DNA of 64,000 nt from Sophora flavescens (Eukaryota > Streptophyta > Magnoliopsida > Fabales > Fabaceae). The stretch is from contig CM061065.1 of NCBI GenBank assembly GCA_030762895.1, forward strand, positions 77,564,607 through 77,628,606, given 5' to 3'. The notes under the pieces were generated by a model. The model saw only the letters and a program-made list of their open reading frames with translations, was not told the DNA's origin and made no database searches. The position numbers were made by a program, and so were the translations under genes. Shown in pieces: positions 46,751 through 59,300 of this stretch; position 1 is the first letter of the stretch, and each line of letters opens with the position of its first letter.

Positions 46751-47500
46751 TGTAAGACTCAATGACCCATTGATTTTGATGTATGACAAACATATCATTT
46801 AGGGTAAAGGCCCATTTTGGTCCCTGACAAAAAATGCATGGGTCGTTTTAGTCCCCGACAAAAAAAAACTACTCCGTTAGTCCCTGACAATTACTAACGT
46901 GGGACAAGTTAGTCCCTGACAATTACTATGGGGCATTATAGTCCCTAACAATATTTAAAGTGCGACTAATTAGTCCCTGACAATTAGTATCATGGGACAA
47001 TTTAGTAATGGATGTTGACTAATGGAGTCAACGTAGGGACTAACTTGTCCCAGTTAGTAATTGTCAGGGACTAACGTAGTAGTTTTTTTTTGTCAAGGAC
47101 TAAAATAGCCCACGCACTTTTTGTCAGGAACCAAAATGGGCCTTTACCCTATCATTTAATGTGTGTGCAAGTATTTTTGGCATCCAATTGCAAAGACAGG
47201 TATCAAGTTAAGAATTTCAAGTTCAATGAGCAATTTAAGAGAAATATACAAAAAGGAACTTGAAGTATTCAAAAGAGCAACTTGGAGAACTCAAAGAGGA
47301 ACAAGCATATACAAGGATCATGGAATCATCAAGACAAGGCTCAAAGGAAGATTAGTTTTAAGTCTTAGATGATTGTAAGGGAAAACCTATCTTAATGATT
47401 GATAGCTCTTTAAAATTTGGTTGGGCTTGAGCATAATAAGTTTCTGGGAGTAGCCTAAAATTATTAAGAAAAATAATCCATTAGTGGGTTACGCAGAAAG
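46751..47500 (+). repeat. truncated copia-type LTR J inserted in E2
   Basis: It starts TGTAAGACTCAATGACC and follows the C LTR start (TGTTAGACTCAATGACTT) at low identity for several hundred bases, with shared words such as AAGTCTTAGATGATT. It loses similarity before the region where C has its 25-bp array. It carries a MITE at 46802-47149. The right end is approximate. Confidence 0.55.
46793..47158. mobile_element. Mutator-type MITE with 9-bp target duplication
   Basis: The 348-bp element 46802-47149 has terminal inverted repeats starting GGGTAAAGGCCCATTTTGG and extending about 30 bases. It is flanked by the exact 9-bp duplication TATCATTTA (46793-46801 and 47150-47158). Its interior repeats GTCCCTGACAATTA on both strands. 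It has no ORF. The 9-bp duplication points to Mutator-like transposase mobilisation. Confidence 0.85.
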
Positions 47501-47872
47501 ATACTGACGAAAACACCTATTTATGCCAACGGAGCAACACACGATAACACGTGTCACCACACCAAGACGCCACATCACCTTCCACTAAGCTATTCATAAA
47601 CCCACCTACACTTGACACCTAGACCACTAACTTATCTAATTTAACCATGAAAGGACACTTGTTTTTCCACTAAACCTAATATAATTATTAAATAATCCTA
47701 AGCTATGTAATATAAAAGTAAATGAAATTCACAAAAACTAAAGTCTTATTCTCCTACCTTGTGAAGTGATGCACCAGAGAAGAAAAGTGAAAGAAATTCA
47801 CTTGGAAGATAGCCATTTTCGTGCCTTATAAAAAGCTTGAGGTTGGAGTTGTTTGGATCGCCGGAATTGCGA
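47501..47872. other. unassigned stretch between LTR J and E3
   Basis: About 370 bp is AT-rich with no ORF and no clear match to the other repeats in the window, apart from CACGTGTCACC-like words seen in other LTR promoters. It could be a diverged LTR part. Confidence 0.4.
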
Positions 47873-48878
47873 GATGGTTGACTTACAAGATGGTTGCTAT
47901 GTGTAAATCTCTGCTGTATGTTAACATGTTGTAATTTCCCCCAACCCCTCTTATGCTGTTATAGTAGCTTATCTCCCTTATCTATCTCTTTTTCTCTATA
48001 TGTACCGTACGTTCGGTAGATGAGTAGCAACAGCCGTACAGCGGCAGCGATATGACCGGAGCACCGACCGATGCACTACCTGCAGAGGATCCTGCCAAGG
48101 GTCCAGATGACCGTGGGTGGCAGTTCGACCACTCACGATTCTTCAAGTGTTACGTCAGCCCGATTAGCATATATATCTACCTTGGAAGAGGACCGTTCTT
48201 CACCATATTCTGCTTTTACCGTATCTCCCAACGCTTGCCCTTCTCAGAGATCTTGTTTCCACTCTGCCTGCGAGAGTTTCCAGATGATATGTGGAACCAA
48301 GTGGATCGTTCCTATCCTCACACCAAAGTCAGAGTGGTGGACAAAGGCCAGAGGAGGAGGAGTGTGCAGACAATGTACCACTACCGTCGCAGGAGGGTGG
48401 TCATGAGAAGTGATGAGACCGTGAGGACTCAGGTGTATAGGCGCCGTTACAGCGAGGGCGAGGGTAGTTCTAGACGCCCATGTCGTCGTTGATATGGTAT
48501 GTTGGTAGAGCCTCCGAGAGTTATTTCGGATTTTGATGTATTTTGTGTGAGGCAGGGCAGGTGTGTATATGTTTTTATATCTTTTCTAAGACTAGTGTTA
48601 TGTGACTTGTTTATCAGTTCTTTTACTTTATCAATTTTATAGTTATTCTAGGATAAATGATCCCTCTGTTGGGATTAGCAGTACTTTGGAGAATTTTTAT
48701 ACATATTATGTATATACGTCGTGTCTGTTTTTATTCCAATGTGCATGTTTTATAAGTTTTAATTTTCTAGTTTCCACAACTATATTATTTTCGTCAGTAA
48801 TAATCGCGCTAACGCTAATAAGTGGAATAATGATTAGTTAATTGTGATTGTTCTTTAATGGGACATCGGGGTGTCTTA
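47873..48878 (+). repeat. LTR fragment of E3
   Basis: It matches the last kilobase of the E2 LTR closely, including CGTACGTTCGGTAGATGAG and the LTR ORF, and ends GGGTGTCTTA. Instead of a primer site it is joined directly to RNase H sequence. Confidence 0.8.
48052..48492 (+). CDS. LTR-embedded ORF, E3 copy (uninterrupted, 146 codons)
   Basis: ATG 48052 to TGA 48490 is fully open. The core (GRGPFFTIF, YRISQRLPFSEI, REFPDDMWNQVDRS) and the Arg-rich tail (many Arg, ending GSSRRPCRR) are homologous to the E2 ORF. The N-terminal 20 residues differ because a deletion relative to E2 changes which upstream frame is joined. Hand comparison of E2 and E3 shows no bias to third positions, so recent copies seem to drift. 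The protein would be small and strongly basic, with no signal peptide seen. The family is not recognised, and expression today is unlikely because its element is deleted. Confidence 0.5.
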   Translation: MTGAPTDALPAEDPAKGPDDRGWQFDHSRFFKCYVSPISIYIYLGRGPFFTIFCFYRISQRLPFSEILFPLCLREFPDDMWNQVDRSYPHTKVRVVDKGQRRRSVQTMYHYRRRRVVMRSDETVRTQVYRRRYSEGEGSSRRPCRR

Positions 48879-50521
48879 GTTGATGAGAAAAGGCAAAGTG
48901 TTTGAGTGGTCAGAGGAGTGCGAGGCTAGTTTTCAGGAGTTGAAGAGAAGGTTGAAAACATCTCCTGTATTAGTCTTGCCAGATCCTTTACCACTGTTTG
49001 ATTTGTATTGTGACGCATCACATCAAGGCCTGGGTTGTATGCTCATGCAAGAAAGGAAAGTAGTAGCTTATGCCCCAAGACAGTTAAGATTACATGAGCG
49101 GAACTACCCAACCCATGATCTCGAGTTGACCGCAATAATGTTTCCATTAAAAATATGGAGACACTATTTGTATGGTGTTAAGTTCACAGTTTACAGTTAT
49201 CACAAGTGTTTAAGGTATCTTTTCGATCAGAAAGAACTGAACATGAGACAACGAAGATGGATGGAATTCATAAAGGACTATGAATTTGATCTCCAATATC
49301 ATATAGGAAAAGCAAATGTCGTAGCAGATGTAAGCAGATGTACTAAGTTGGAAATCTTTACAAGAGTCTGCTATGTTGGTTTAGGAGTTAGAACTGATTG
49401 AACAATTCAGAGATCTAAATCTTTGAATAACAGAATTATCCCATAATAAGATACGTTTAGGAATGGTCATTATCGCTAGTGGATTCCTAGACTTAGTTTG
49501 GAAGAAACAAGCTGAAGACCGGTACCTCCAAAAGGTTAATTAGATGATAGAAGAAGGAAAGACTGTAGATTTTAAGAGAGGTATCGATGGAATCATAAGG
49601 TTTGGGGAGAATCTGTGTGCATGAGGATGGAGAAGTTAGGAATCTAATTCTGGAAGAGGCTCACAAAAGCAAGCTGAGTTTCCATCCAGGTACCACAAAG
49701 ATGTATCAAGACTAGAAGAAAATGTTTTGGTGGCCTGGAATGAAGAAAGAGGTTGCGGAGTATGTCCAACCCTGCTTGGTGTGTCAGAAAGCGAAGATTG
49801 AACACCAAAAGTTAGTGGGACTATTGCAATCTCTGGATGTCCCAGAATGGAAATGGGACAGTATTGCAATGGACTTTGTGTTTGGTTTGCCTAAGACACA
49901 AAAGAAGTGTGATGCAATCTGGGTTATCATTGATAGGTTGATGAAATGTTCTCTTTTCCTTCCTATCAATCAAAGATTCTCAATGGAAAGATTAACCTAA
50001 TTGTATATCAAGGAAATAGTGAGGTTGCTAGGAGTGCCACCAAGTATAATTTCCGACAAGGATCCGAGATTTACATAAAGGTTCTGGTAGAGTTTACACA
50101 GTGCGTTGGGAACTAAGTTGAGAATGAGTTTAGCTTATCATACCCAAACAGATGATCAGTCGAAAAGGACAATTCAATCCTTGGAAGATCTGTTAAAAGC
50201 AAGTGTGTTGGAACACACAGGAAGCTGGGATAAGTTTATTCCAATGATTGAGTTCACGTATATTAATAGTTTCCCTACAAGTGTTGACATGGCAACATAT
50301 GATGCACTGTATGGAAGAAAGTGCAGAGCACCCCTCTATTGGTTCAAGACAGGAGACAGTCAATTGATTGGACAAGAGGTGGTATAGAAAACAACAGAAC
50401 AAGTTCGGAAGAGCCAGGAAAAGATGAAAGCAGTGATAGATAGTCAGAAAAGCTACAGCGACAAGAGGAGAAGGGCTTTGGAGTTCCAGGAAGGCGATCA
50501 TGTTTTCATGTGAGTCAACCC
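48879..50521 (+). pseudogene. pol: RNase H and integrase of E3
   Basis: RNase H is open at 48880-49401 (LYCDASHQGLGCMLMQ, NYPTHDLELTAIMFPLKIWRHYLYG). The integrase zinc region (EEAHKSKLSFHPG and CLVCQKAKI) is at about 49650-49800, and the core follows with W-x-D-S-I-A-M-D-F near 49850 and I-S-D-K-D-P-R-F near 50053. The third catalytic acidic residue is Lys (AAA 50163-50165). Several stops and frameshifts are present. Sequence ends in the integrase C-terminal region at 50521, where another LTR begins, so no chromodomain can be seen. Confidence 0.85.
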
Positions 50522-50740
50522 TGTTGGAACCAAAGTGGTTATGGTAAATAAACTAAAATGTTTTGATGTTAACAAAAAGATAAAATTTGTATTACAAAGT
50601 TAAGTTTATTAACTTGTCTATTAAATGTGCATGACTAAATATACTTCGCTAGACGAGTACACCAATCTAAATAACGCGCCTTAAATAAGTATATAATAAG
50701 TTATCTAGACGAGCCTACTAGTCCACTGATCAGTTGCTAG
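50522..50740 (+). repeat. copia-type LTR start H1 inserted in E3 integrase
   Basis: TGTTGGAACCAAAGTGGTTATGG opens a sequence that recurs at 63654. It contains CTAGACGAG words. After about 220 bp it grades into gypsy-type LTR sequence, so only its beginning is recognisable. Confidence 0.5.
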
Positions 50741-51740
50741 TATATTAATGATTGCTAATGTTGGTTAAGATGATAACGATGAGTTATCACCAGTTGATGT
50801 TGTTAAACTTTGATACTTATTGTCAAAATTAATAACCATGATAAATGGTGTTGATGGAGGTGGTTGTTAATGATTGATTATGTGTTTGAATATATACATT
50901 CATGCATGAAGTTGTTAGTTGGGGGGAAGTTATGATGACAAAGGAGTTCACCTGAGAGTATGGCGAACTGCCCATCCGCGGTGATCATTCGAGAGTTAGG
51001 TGTGTCGTGGCCCTCTGTGGTGATGCATCCAAGAGTAAGGTGCACCGTCTATCCAAGGGGTTCACTCGTGGGTTGGTGGACTATCGGTGTTGGTGCTTGT
51101 TGACCAATGTGGATATATAACTCCAAAGTCTTCTTCTTGAGTTAGTTATGGATCCACATGCATATGGAGTAGCGAAGTAGCACTGTATCGCATAGCATGT
51201 TTTATTCAATGTGCTATGATGAAATGTGATATGTTATAAATTGTTATAGAATGATGTTACTTGCTGTGTGAACATCTTGCTAACTATCCTAATGTCATTT
51301 ATGTTTATATGAATGATTTCTTACTCCCTATTTGTTATTGTTTTTTTTTTTTTGCATTTACCTTGGTTTATGCAGAGGATGATAAGCATCTTGTCGAGGA
51401 GTGATCCCGAGGAGATCTCTTGCTCGTAGTTTAGGACTTTATTTAAGTTGTTTTCCCCATGTAATTTCGAGATTGGTTACTAGCTCTAATATGTTATATT
51501 GGGTTTCGGGTTTATGTTTTATGTTTTGGTTGATGTTCTTTTTTGCAGTTGTAAGTTATTGTTTCCTTTGGTAATGTTATAGTTCATTTGATACCTGCTA
51601 CCTTTTTGGCTAAATTATTTAATCATCTATTTAACATGTTTCATTTTATATTTAAAGTATGCAGGGTAAATGGTGTCACATGCACGCTCTAGTGTGCTGG
51701 ACATGCAAACTCAAGCATGCCCACGCTTTAGCCTGGGGTC
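50741..51740 (+). repeat. gypsy LTR-derived sequence
   Basis: The stretch has the layout of the middle and late parts of Tekay-like LTRs (compare GCAGAGGATGATAAGC..GAGGAGTGA at 51374 with GTGGAGGATCCAGC..GAGGAGTGA at 59681). A promoter-like piece with GCTCTAGTGTGC words follows from 51661. There is no ORF of note. It continues past the solo LTR at 53207. Confidence 0.5.
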
Positions 51741-51801
51741 TCTCCTGTTGGTGTAAGCCGTAGAGGCCAGTGTATTTCTTAGACTTACATTTGTATCTTG
51801 C

Positions 51802-51870
<69 letters not shown>

Positions 51871-53206
51871 ATGAGGCATTCCAGTTTATTGTGTTACTTG
51901 TTTAAACATAATAAAGTCCTTAGAATAGAAATTTCAGTTTAATAGAATATCAAGTATATGACTTGATCGTGAGACACTATTGAACAATGAAATCCTATTC
52001 TTAAATATCCGTAGTCAAGTATTTTATTAATAAGGACAATAATAATACATTGAGACTATTATGTGTGCAGACTGATGACCATATCTCACGGGTCATTGAT
52101 ATGAGATATCGAGTCGCCACATAGGTACACATTAGAGTAATGATGTACTGGATTGACCCACCATGAGAACACTACATGGAGCGTTGTGTGAGTGTCATGA
52201 GTAGTTCTCATAGTGACAATGGTGTATGCAATCCTTCGATCTGAAATCGCTACGATCCCTACATGAGGAGTCGTGTGCTTTAATATCGTCAAACGTCATC
52301 TGTAATAGGATGATTATAAAGACGGACATTGGTCATACCACGAGCCATGCAGAGGGATATGAGTGACCTAGATGGAATTTGTCCCTCCTACATAACAGGA
52401 TTAATATCTGTGGGGCCCCTGATAGAGTGAGACTGTAAAATGCATGACCGTGCTGAAATGAGTCAATATGAGATATTAACCTCATTTGTTGTTAAGTCTA
52501 CTCGGGTATCAGGGAACATGATATTGAACCATACAAGGGTGACACATTCCATGTCTTGTGTTCAATATAGATATATGGACAAAGGGATAATAATGCACAT
52601 GAATATTTGTCACAGAAATGTTTCGTCAAATCACTGACTTTCTCACTACTTAGGTAGCAGTGATGTATTGCTAGATACCGCTCACTGTTTGTAATATTAA
52701 ATGGGATTTAATATTACTACTAATGTTTTGGGAACCTATAGGGTCACACACATAAGAGCGGATTAAAAGAAGCATTAAAAGGAGAGTTGAACTTTTCTAT
52801 TGGGCCTAGCGCATAGTGCATGGGGCTTAGGTCAAACGCTGCTCACTAACTCACTTAAGGAGGTGCTGCTATAAGTAGACCACTTAAGCTATTGTGCCTA
52901 CACGGTTTTTGTTTTACCCTAGCCGCACATAGAGAGTGATAGTGAGCAGCAGGTGTCGGTTTTTCGAAGCTAGCACTGTGAGACAAAGACGCTTCGGGTT
53001 CGTGACGTTGGGCGTTCACGGAATCTGCTCGTGTGGATACCTTAGAGACATCGTTCGTGCGGTGTTCGTGATAGACGATTTTAATCAACAATCATCGCTT
53101 CAAGAGGTAAATCTTCTAACCATGAATTGTGACCATTCGCAAGGATCCTTCGATGGGAATTTTTCCGCTGCGTTATTTTTTTTATACGCAAATTCCCAAC
53201 ATCTCC
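51741..53206 (+). repeat. solo copia LTR with intact target duplication
   Basis: LTR 51746-53201 (1,456 bp) starts TGTTGG and ends CCCAACA, flanked by exact TCTCC (51741-51745 and 53202-53206). It has no primer site or pol beside it. A TATA-like TATAAGTA at 52870-52877 supports plus orientation. It includes the TA microsatellite. Confidence 0.85.
51805..51867. repeat. (TA)n microsatellite, about 31 units
   Basis: An uninterrupted TA dinucleotide run of about 62 bases lies near the start of the solo LTR. Confidence 0.95.
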
Positions 53207-53331
53207 ATGCTAGAGCTTGGCCTCTGCGTTGAACGTCTCTGCCACACATCAGCTCCACAATGACACGTGTCCACTACGTGTCAAGGACCACTCAACGTCC
53301 AAGTGTCCAGCTGCAAACGCTTGAGTGTTTG
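53207..53331 (+). repeat. gypsy LTR promoter-like fragment
   Basis: This continues 51661-51740 across the solo LTR. It is rich in words such as GACACGTGTCC, ACGTGTC and GCTTGAGTG, resembling the promoter parts of the E1 and D LTRs. It ends at the TGTAACATCC start of the D LTR. Confidence 0.45.
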
Positions 53332-56300
53332 TGTAACATCCACATTTTAAGACCTTGTTTGTACGTTAATGGCTAGGTTTAAGGCTTTAATTAGATTTAT
53401 AATATGCTTGTTTAAGCATATGAAACCTTACATGGAGAATACGCGATCAATTAGAGTCGAATCGAACCGAATATAAAATTAGGGTTTTGCTGTCAGGCCA
53501 GCACGCTTAAGCGCTATTTTTGTGGCGGTTGAGAGTTGGACAGGCTTGGCCACGTGTCAACCAATGGCAGTGTTTGAATACTCGTGTCGAGGAAGCTTCG
53601 TGAGGAAGTCAATGACACAACCGGCGCTCGAGTGTTGGCACAATGGAGCTTAAGCACCAAGGTGCTTGGACGTTGGAAAAACCACGTTTGAGCGCTGGCA
53701 GTAGGAAATGGAAAATAAATAAGAAATTAAGAGGTAACTTAAGTTACCTCATGTTATTGTTACGGGAACAGAAAGAAAGTATAGAGAGAGTGTAACACCC
53801 TTCTCGGGTGCTACATTGTTCGTAACGTTTTAAGGCTGAAAATAAGGTAATTTAAAATTCGTTGTCATATAATGGAGAAATTTTTGGCTTTCGTAAGACA
53901 TAAATGTAAATATCTGGAAATTGGTAATGTGTAATAAAACATTTCTTAATGCATTTCAGGTCATAGGTTCAAAAATAGACTTACATAAAAAACCTAACCC
54001 GACTCGTCGAACAAAACATATACACATACAGACCCAACATAAAGATATGGAGGCACAACTCCTAAAAACATAAGGTACTTGGAAACTCTACTTGAGCCCA
54101 CTACCGACATCGCCACAAAAGTCACTACTAGAGCCACTAAAAACTAACTATTGTACTAGGACCTTTCCCCTTCAGAGAGAAAAGTCATAGCCTACTAACC
54201 ATCGACAATCATGCCTATCAGAAGAAAAGGAAGATCAGGCACGACAGGAAACACAGACACCCTCGTCTTGAACCATCGAAAAGCTGGAAGTGACGACCTC
54301 TAGAGACTTCCTCATGTCATCCTCATGCTCAAACCTCAACACCTCTGGTGGGTCAGCCGAGCGAAATCTCGACATCCCATCCTTCTTAGAAGAACCCAAA
54401 AGGTGCATAGCCAAACTAGACACAACAATATAAAATAAAGGAGGTAAGATTCCCAACATCACACAACATATGGCAGATATGAAAACAACACCACACAACA
54501 TGGCACATATGCATATCCATACTCTTGCTAACATATCTCATGTTATCATCCAATTGCAGATCAACAATTCAATTAATATACCAACAACATATAGTATATA
54601 CATATCATCGAAAGCATACAAAATCAAAGCATTATAGGGCATTGCTTATACACAAACATGACCCAGTTAAACTGCATAGTCTCATACCTACACAGCCTCA
54701 CAAGAACTAAGATGACTGATTGAAACTACATAGACCCATACCTACATAGCCTCAAGGAAGATTTGACTCTACTCCGGAGTTAAGAGAATGTTCGGAAGGA
54801 GTGGTTAGAACACATGTTTCACAACTGCCAACATTAGGCATACTTGTGCATCAATAATAATAACCCTATTGATTGTGAAACGCCATCGATAACCAGGATT
54901 GTACAGCAGCAAGTAGAAGTTGTCGGTGTTTTGCACAGATCTCCACGACCCATCACCTTGAATGGCCATCCGTGGTCATCCTAACCCCGACATTCCCAAG
55001 ATCATTAAAGAATCGTCACCCTGCAATCCACATGCGCACAGAACATGTAGGCCCACTTCCTAGGCACAAATGCCTTACTAAAAAAATTCTTTGGATCAAG
55101 CCGATCATGGCATGCGCGTTCGTATTTATCTGCTGGATAAATTTCGAGATTCCTTTGACGGAATCAATAGCCATTCTAGAGGCAAGATAGTACCAACCTG
55201 TGAATCCTTGCACAAGTTTAGGATCCCCTCATTGGTTTATCCATGTTTCAATGCTCAAGTGTATTATGGAGATTGGACATTCCCTAATCTATTATATTTC
55301 TTCTGGTTCTTCCCGAACAAGATTACTTACTCGGCAAGTAATCTTAGAATACTCTTGGTTATTAAGTATTATGGATCCTTGGATGATAAATCATCTAGGG
55401 TATGAAGATATAGTCTTGCTCCCATATCTCATACTTTAAACATTTCATTTCATTTAATCGCTAAGTCCTACTCCTCGAGTTAGGTTTTGGAATACACGTT
55501 TACTTTGGTTTAAAAATCCTTTTGATGGTAAACCCAAATGTTTAAATCCTTTCTTTTGTAAACACATGTCCTTAAATACCTCGGTCTTATGGCCTTAAGT
55601 ACCTCAGCATTAAGGGTTTGAAATCAAAATAAAAGAAGAGTTCTAAAGGCTTGACTTCCTTTTTCATCACTCTTAAAACTCCAAATGATAGAACTCTTAT
55701 GGCCCAACAACTATCAACCAATTGAATGTCATGTGGAAACTTTACAAAAGTCCCTCATTTAAGTGAAATCATTCAATGCCTAAACCATGGTTCCATCTTT
55801 CATTTATTTGGGTTTGAAATCCGTTTTGAAAACCTTTAGAGCCATCACATAAAGTTAATACGTAAAAGTCATTATAAGGATTGTTCTTATCAAAATAATT
55901 TTGATTTAACTGATTTATGACTTAAACGAAGTCATTTAATTAATGGGCTAAGTATAGAAAATGTTTCTCATTCAAATTATAACTCAAACTCAAATTAAAA
56001 TAAACATCCTTTTTTGATGGTTCTGCTTCATGGAAACTTATGTCCATTTATTTCCAAATACGATTTCAACTACACAGTTACCTTGATTGAAAATCAAAAC
56101 ATTCTAAGTGAGGATTCTAAGGAAATTGTACCTATGCCTCAGTTAGAGTAGGTTTTTAATTAAATCTTTACTTGTAATATTAGCATAATTTCATAGTGTA
56201 AGAACTTGTTCTTTTCCTTTCTTCATTGTCATTAGTCATATCCCCACTTAAGTGTTGTGAAATCCACTTCAAAACTCGGGGATTGGAGTTAAACTACCAT

Positions 56301-59300
56301 TTGTTCCATATGTTTCCGAAACTTAACCACAATCTAGAGAAGATTCCACTTCTCCAAAACAATCATAACTATAACCATACATCAACATAGCATATAACTA
56401 CTCAAAAAGTCATGCTATAACCATATTCTCATGCTATATCCATATTGACAATTCAAACAAATTAATCAAACCAAGGCATGTGAATAAGACAATCAAACAT
56501 AGCATGTTCATGATTATATAATCATATCAATTCCAAAGTACTAATCACACCATAACCAATATTACAATCATGTCCTTATAGAGAACCAAACCAAACAAAG
56601 TAGATAACCCTAGGTTTAGGGTCACCAACCACAAACAAATTAAGCCATCTTCACACCCACCAATATGGTGTGAGGTGGTTCACCCCTACCTCTTGTAGCT
56701 CCCAAAAGCAAGACATCCTCTTTGATCCACAAAACCAACTCCATCACCATCACCTTCATCCATCAACAAATTATCCAAGTTAAAACAAACAAAAACCTAA
56801 AGGTACACTTAGCGTAAGCTCACGACCACATATAGATAAAAGGGCTAGGATAATTTGTTTTCAAAACCATTTGGTAGACATGTATAGATAGGTATTTCTA
56901 TCATAGAAAAATTGTCAAAAGTCCAAAAGACAACATCATGCAAATCCCTATGAATTAATACATGATTTTCCGAAAGTATGTAACTTGAAATAAATTACAT
57001 ATTCACGAAGCTAATGAAGCATAGAATAAAGTTACTAACTAGGGTAAAAAGAAATTACCCCTTTGTTGATGAGAAAGTAGTGAACAAAGTGTAGGCTAGA
57101 AAAACCCATTTTGCAAACAAGCTCCAAATGGATTTTTGTGTGAAATAGAAAGTGTCTAGATGATGTAGGGGAGTAAGAATATGTAGTTGGAATGTTGAAA
57201 CAAAGATTGGCTGGTGATATAGAGGGCTTGACCGAATTTACGGGTTAGGAGAAAAAGAACTTGAATGTTCTTGGATTTAGGAACACGATAGCTGAAAGTG
57301 AAGGCAAGGATCTAGGGAAGAAGTTTCATTAATTAAGAATAATGAAATCATGTCTCTAAGATGATTAATTATAGGGGAGAAATGAAGAACATGTGAATAA
57401 CTTTCAAGAACAAGTGAGAGAAAATAAAACTTATGCTTTTGATCCTTGAAACTTAGGAATCAAGTGTGTTTAGTGTTTTTGTGAAATGAAAATGAATGGA
57501 TGGCTTTTGATGTAGCTTGGCACGAAATTTACAAGGTGAGAGAGGAGGGTAGTTTGGTCATTTAACATGGTTGGACATGAAAGGAATAAACAAAGAAGTC
57601 CAAGGGTAATTAGGTCATTTCGCATGAAAGATTAGATATTTTGTTCAAAATATTAGATATTTTGTCAAAATCAATCATGACTATGGTGAGTCATGTAGTG
57701 ACTCACCATGTGACTCATGTGGATGAGTCATCATGGTTGACTCGTCGTTCTTATCCTCCGGCACACCTTTGCAGGTCCGTTTCCAGCTCCGTCGTTTTAC
57801 CCGATTAGGGTTTTCGATCATTTTTCGTCAAGATTCGCCCGAAACAAACATAATATTTTATTTTTGAGAAAAAATTCTAGAAATAGACTTTATCACTAAA
57901 ATAATGATACAATCTAATAATTTTCAGTTTCGGGTCAAATTAGGGTTTTTCTGACCATACAAAATTATACTGTCAGCAAAAACGCAAACCGGTTTCCATT
58001 TGAGTTTTAAACCCAAAATTGAACCGTAATTTCCCACGATATGATAGGTTCCAACTATGATTTTGTTTTTCTCAAAATAATTTTCTGGATCCCCGGTAAT
58101 AATGTAAAATATAATTACCGGTCAAGAGACGAGAAAACAGGGTGTTACAGAGAGAGAGTGAACTTCAGACCTCGATTCTGATCAATCCGTTCGTCCTATC
58201 GATAAACCGATTACACCACTGTGATCATGGCGACGATATCTTCTTAACCCTATCTCTCTTTTCTCATCTAGGATAAGGTAAACCTATGTCCTTTTTATGC
58301 CGAAATGGCGACGGTATTGAGGTTATCTTTCTATTCGTTTATCGGTTTCTAATTTTGTCTTCAGATTAGGATTACCTGTAACGTATGCTTCACAATGATG
58401 TATTCAGGTGAATTTTTGATGCCCCAGAGGGTGTGGAACCTCAAGTGGCAGCAATCTAGAGAATAGGAGAGGGTTCGTTTCATTGCTTCCAAGCTTTCCT
58501 ACGACACTTCAGGTGAGAGAAAGAAGCCACCTATCGTCGGAAATGGCTAAGTAGTATATTTTACGATAATGGCGTAGGGCAACCTAAGCCCTACTTGTGA
58601 GAGAGTAAGAAAGAATGTCAATATCACATTGAGAACTACTTAGTGGTACCAATGATGATATGGAGATTGTAGGTTTATCGCCCATAGGTTAAAAATGAGA
58701 TATTTGAGGTTACATGGTTTTAACTATTGAGCTGCTTGTTGTGTGCCGTTTGGATTAATATACTTATTTTGGTTAATTATATTTATTTAAATATTTTATT
58801 ATTTTTTTATTCATGATAACATGCTTGGTATGATAATATGTCCTATTTGTTATAATATGCTTAGTGGATTCCTAGGTGTTGATATATGATATTTTGGAGC
58901 GATGTATGCTGGGGAGTGTATGACATATGACTTAGTCGTGCCTAACCTAATTAATTAATAAATATTTTACTCATGATGAGTAATGTGATATGATTTGAGA
59001 ATATGAGATTGAGATGACGATGAAAGGTTGAGGCACTAGGTTATGACTGATACTAGTCGGCAAGACTCATATAGATGCATTGTGTTGATCACAGCCATGT
59101 GAGTGGAACACTCGAGGTTAGAGTATCCGATTATGGATACCGGATTCACGGGTGAGTTCCCTTACACTGAGTTTGAGGGAGACTGGGGGTTGATATGTCA
59201 TTGTGTTTTCATGGCACCCTAGGAGGAACCTGGGTGATGGTGGTTTAGGGGGGGGTGGATGATCTTGTGCGGTTTATAATGTCATTATTTTGCATTAGGT

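Noticed and set aside
51676..51879. Frame with a run of alternating Ile and Tyr
   Set aside because: It is a translation of the TA microsatellite.
55016..55439. Overlapping open frames on both strands in the 4.36-kb solo LTR
   Set aside because: They show no recognisable domain, overlap each other, and fall in LTR sequence. They are too weak to call a gene.
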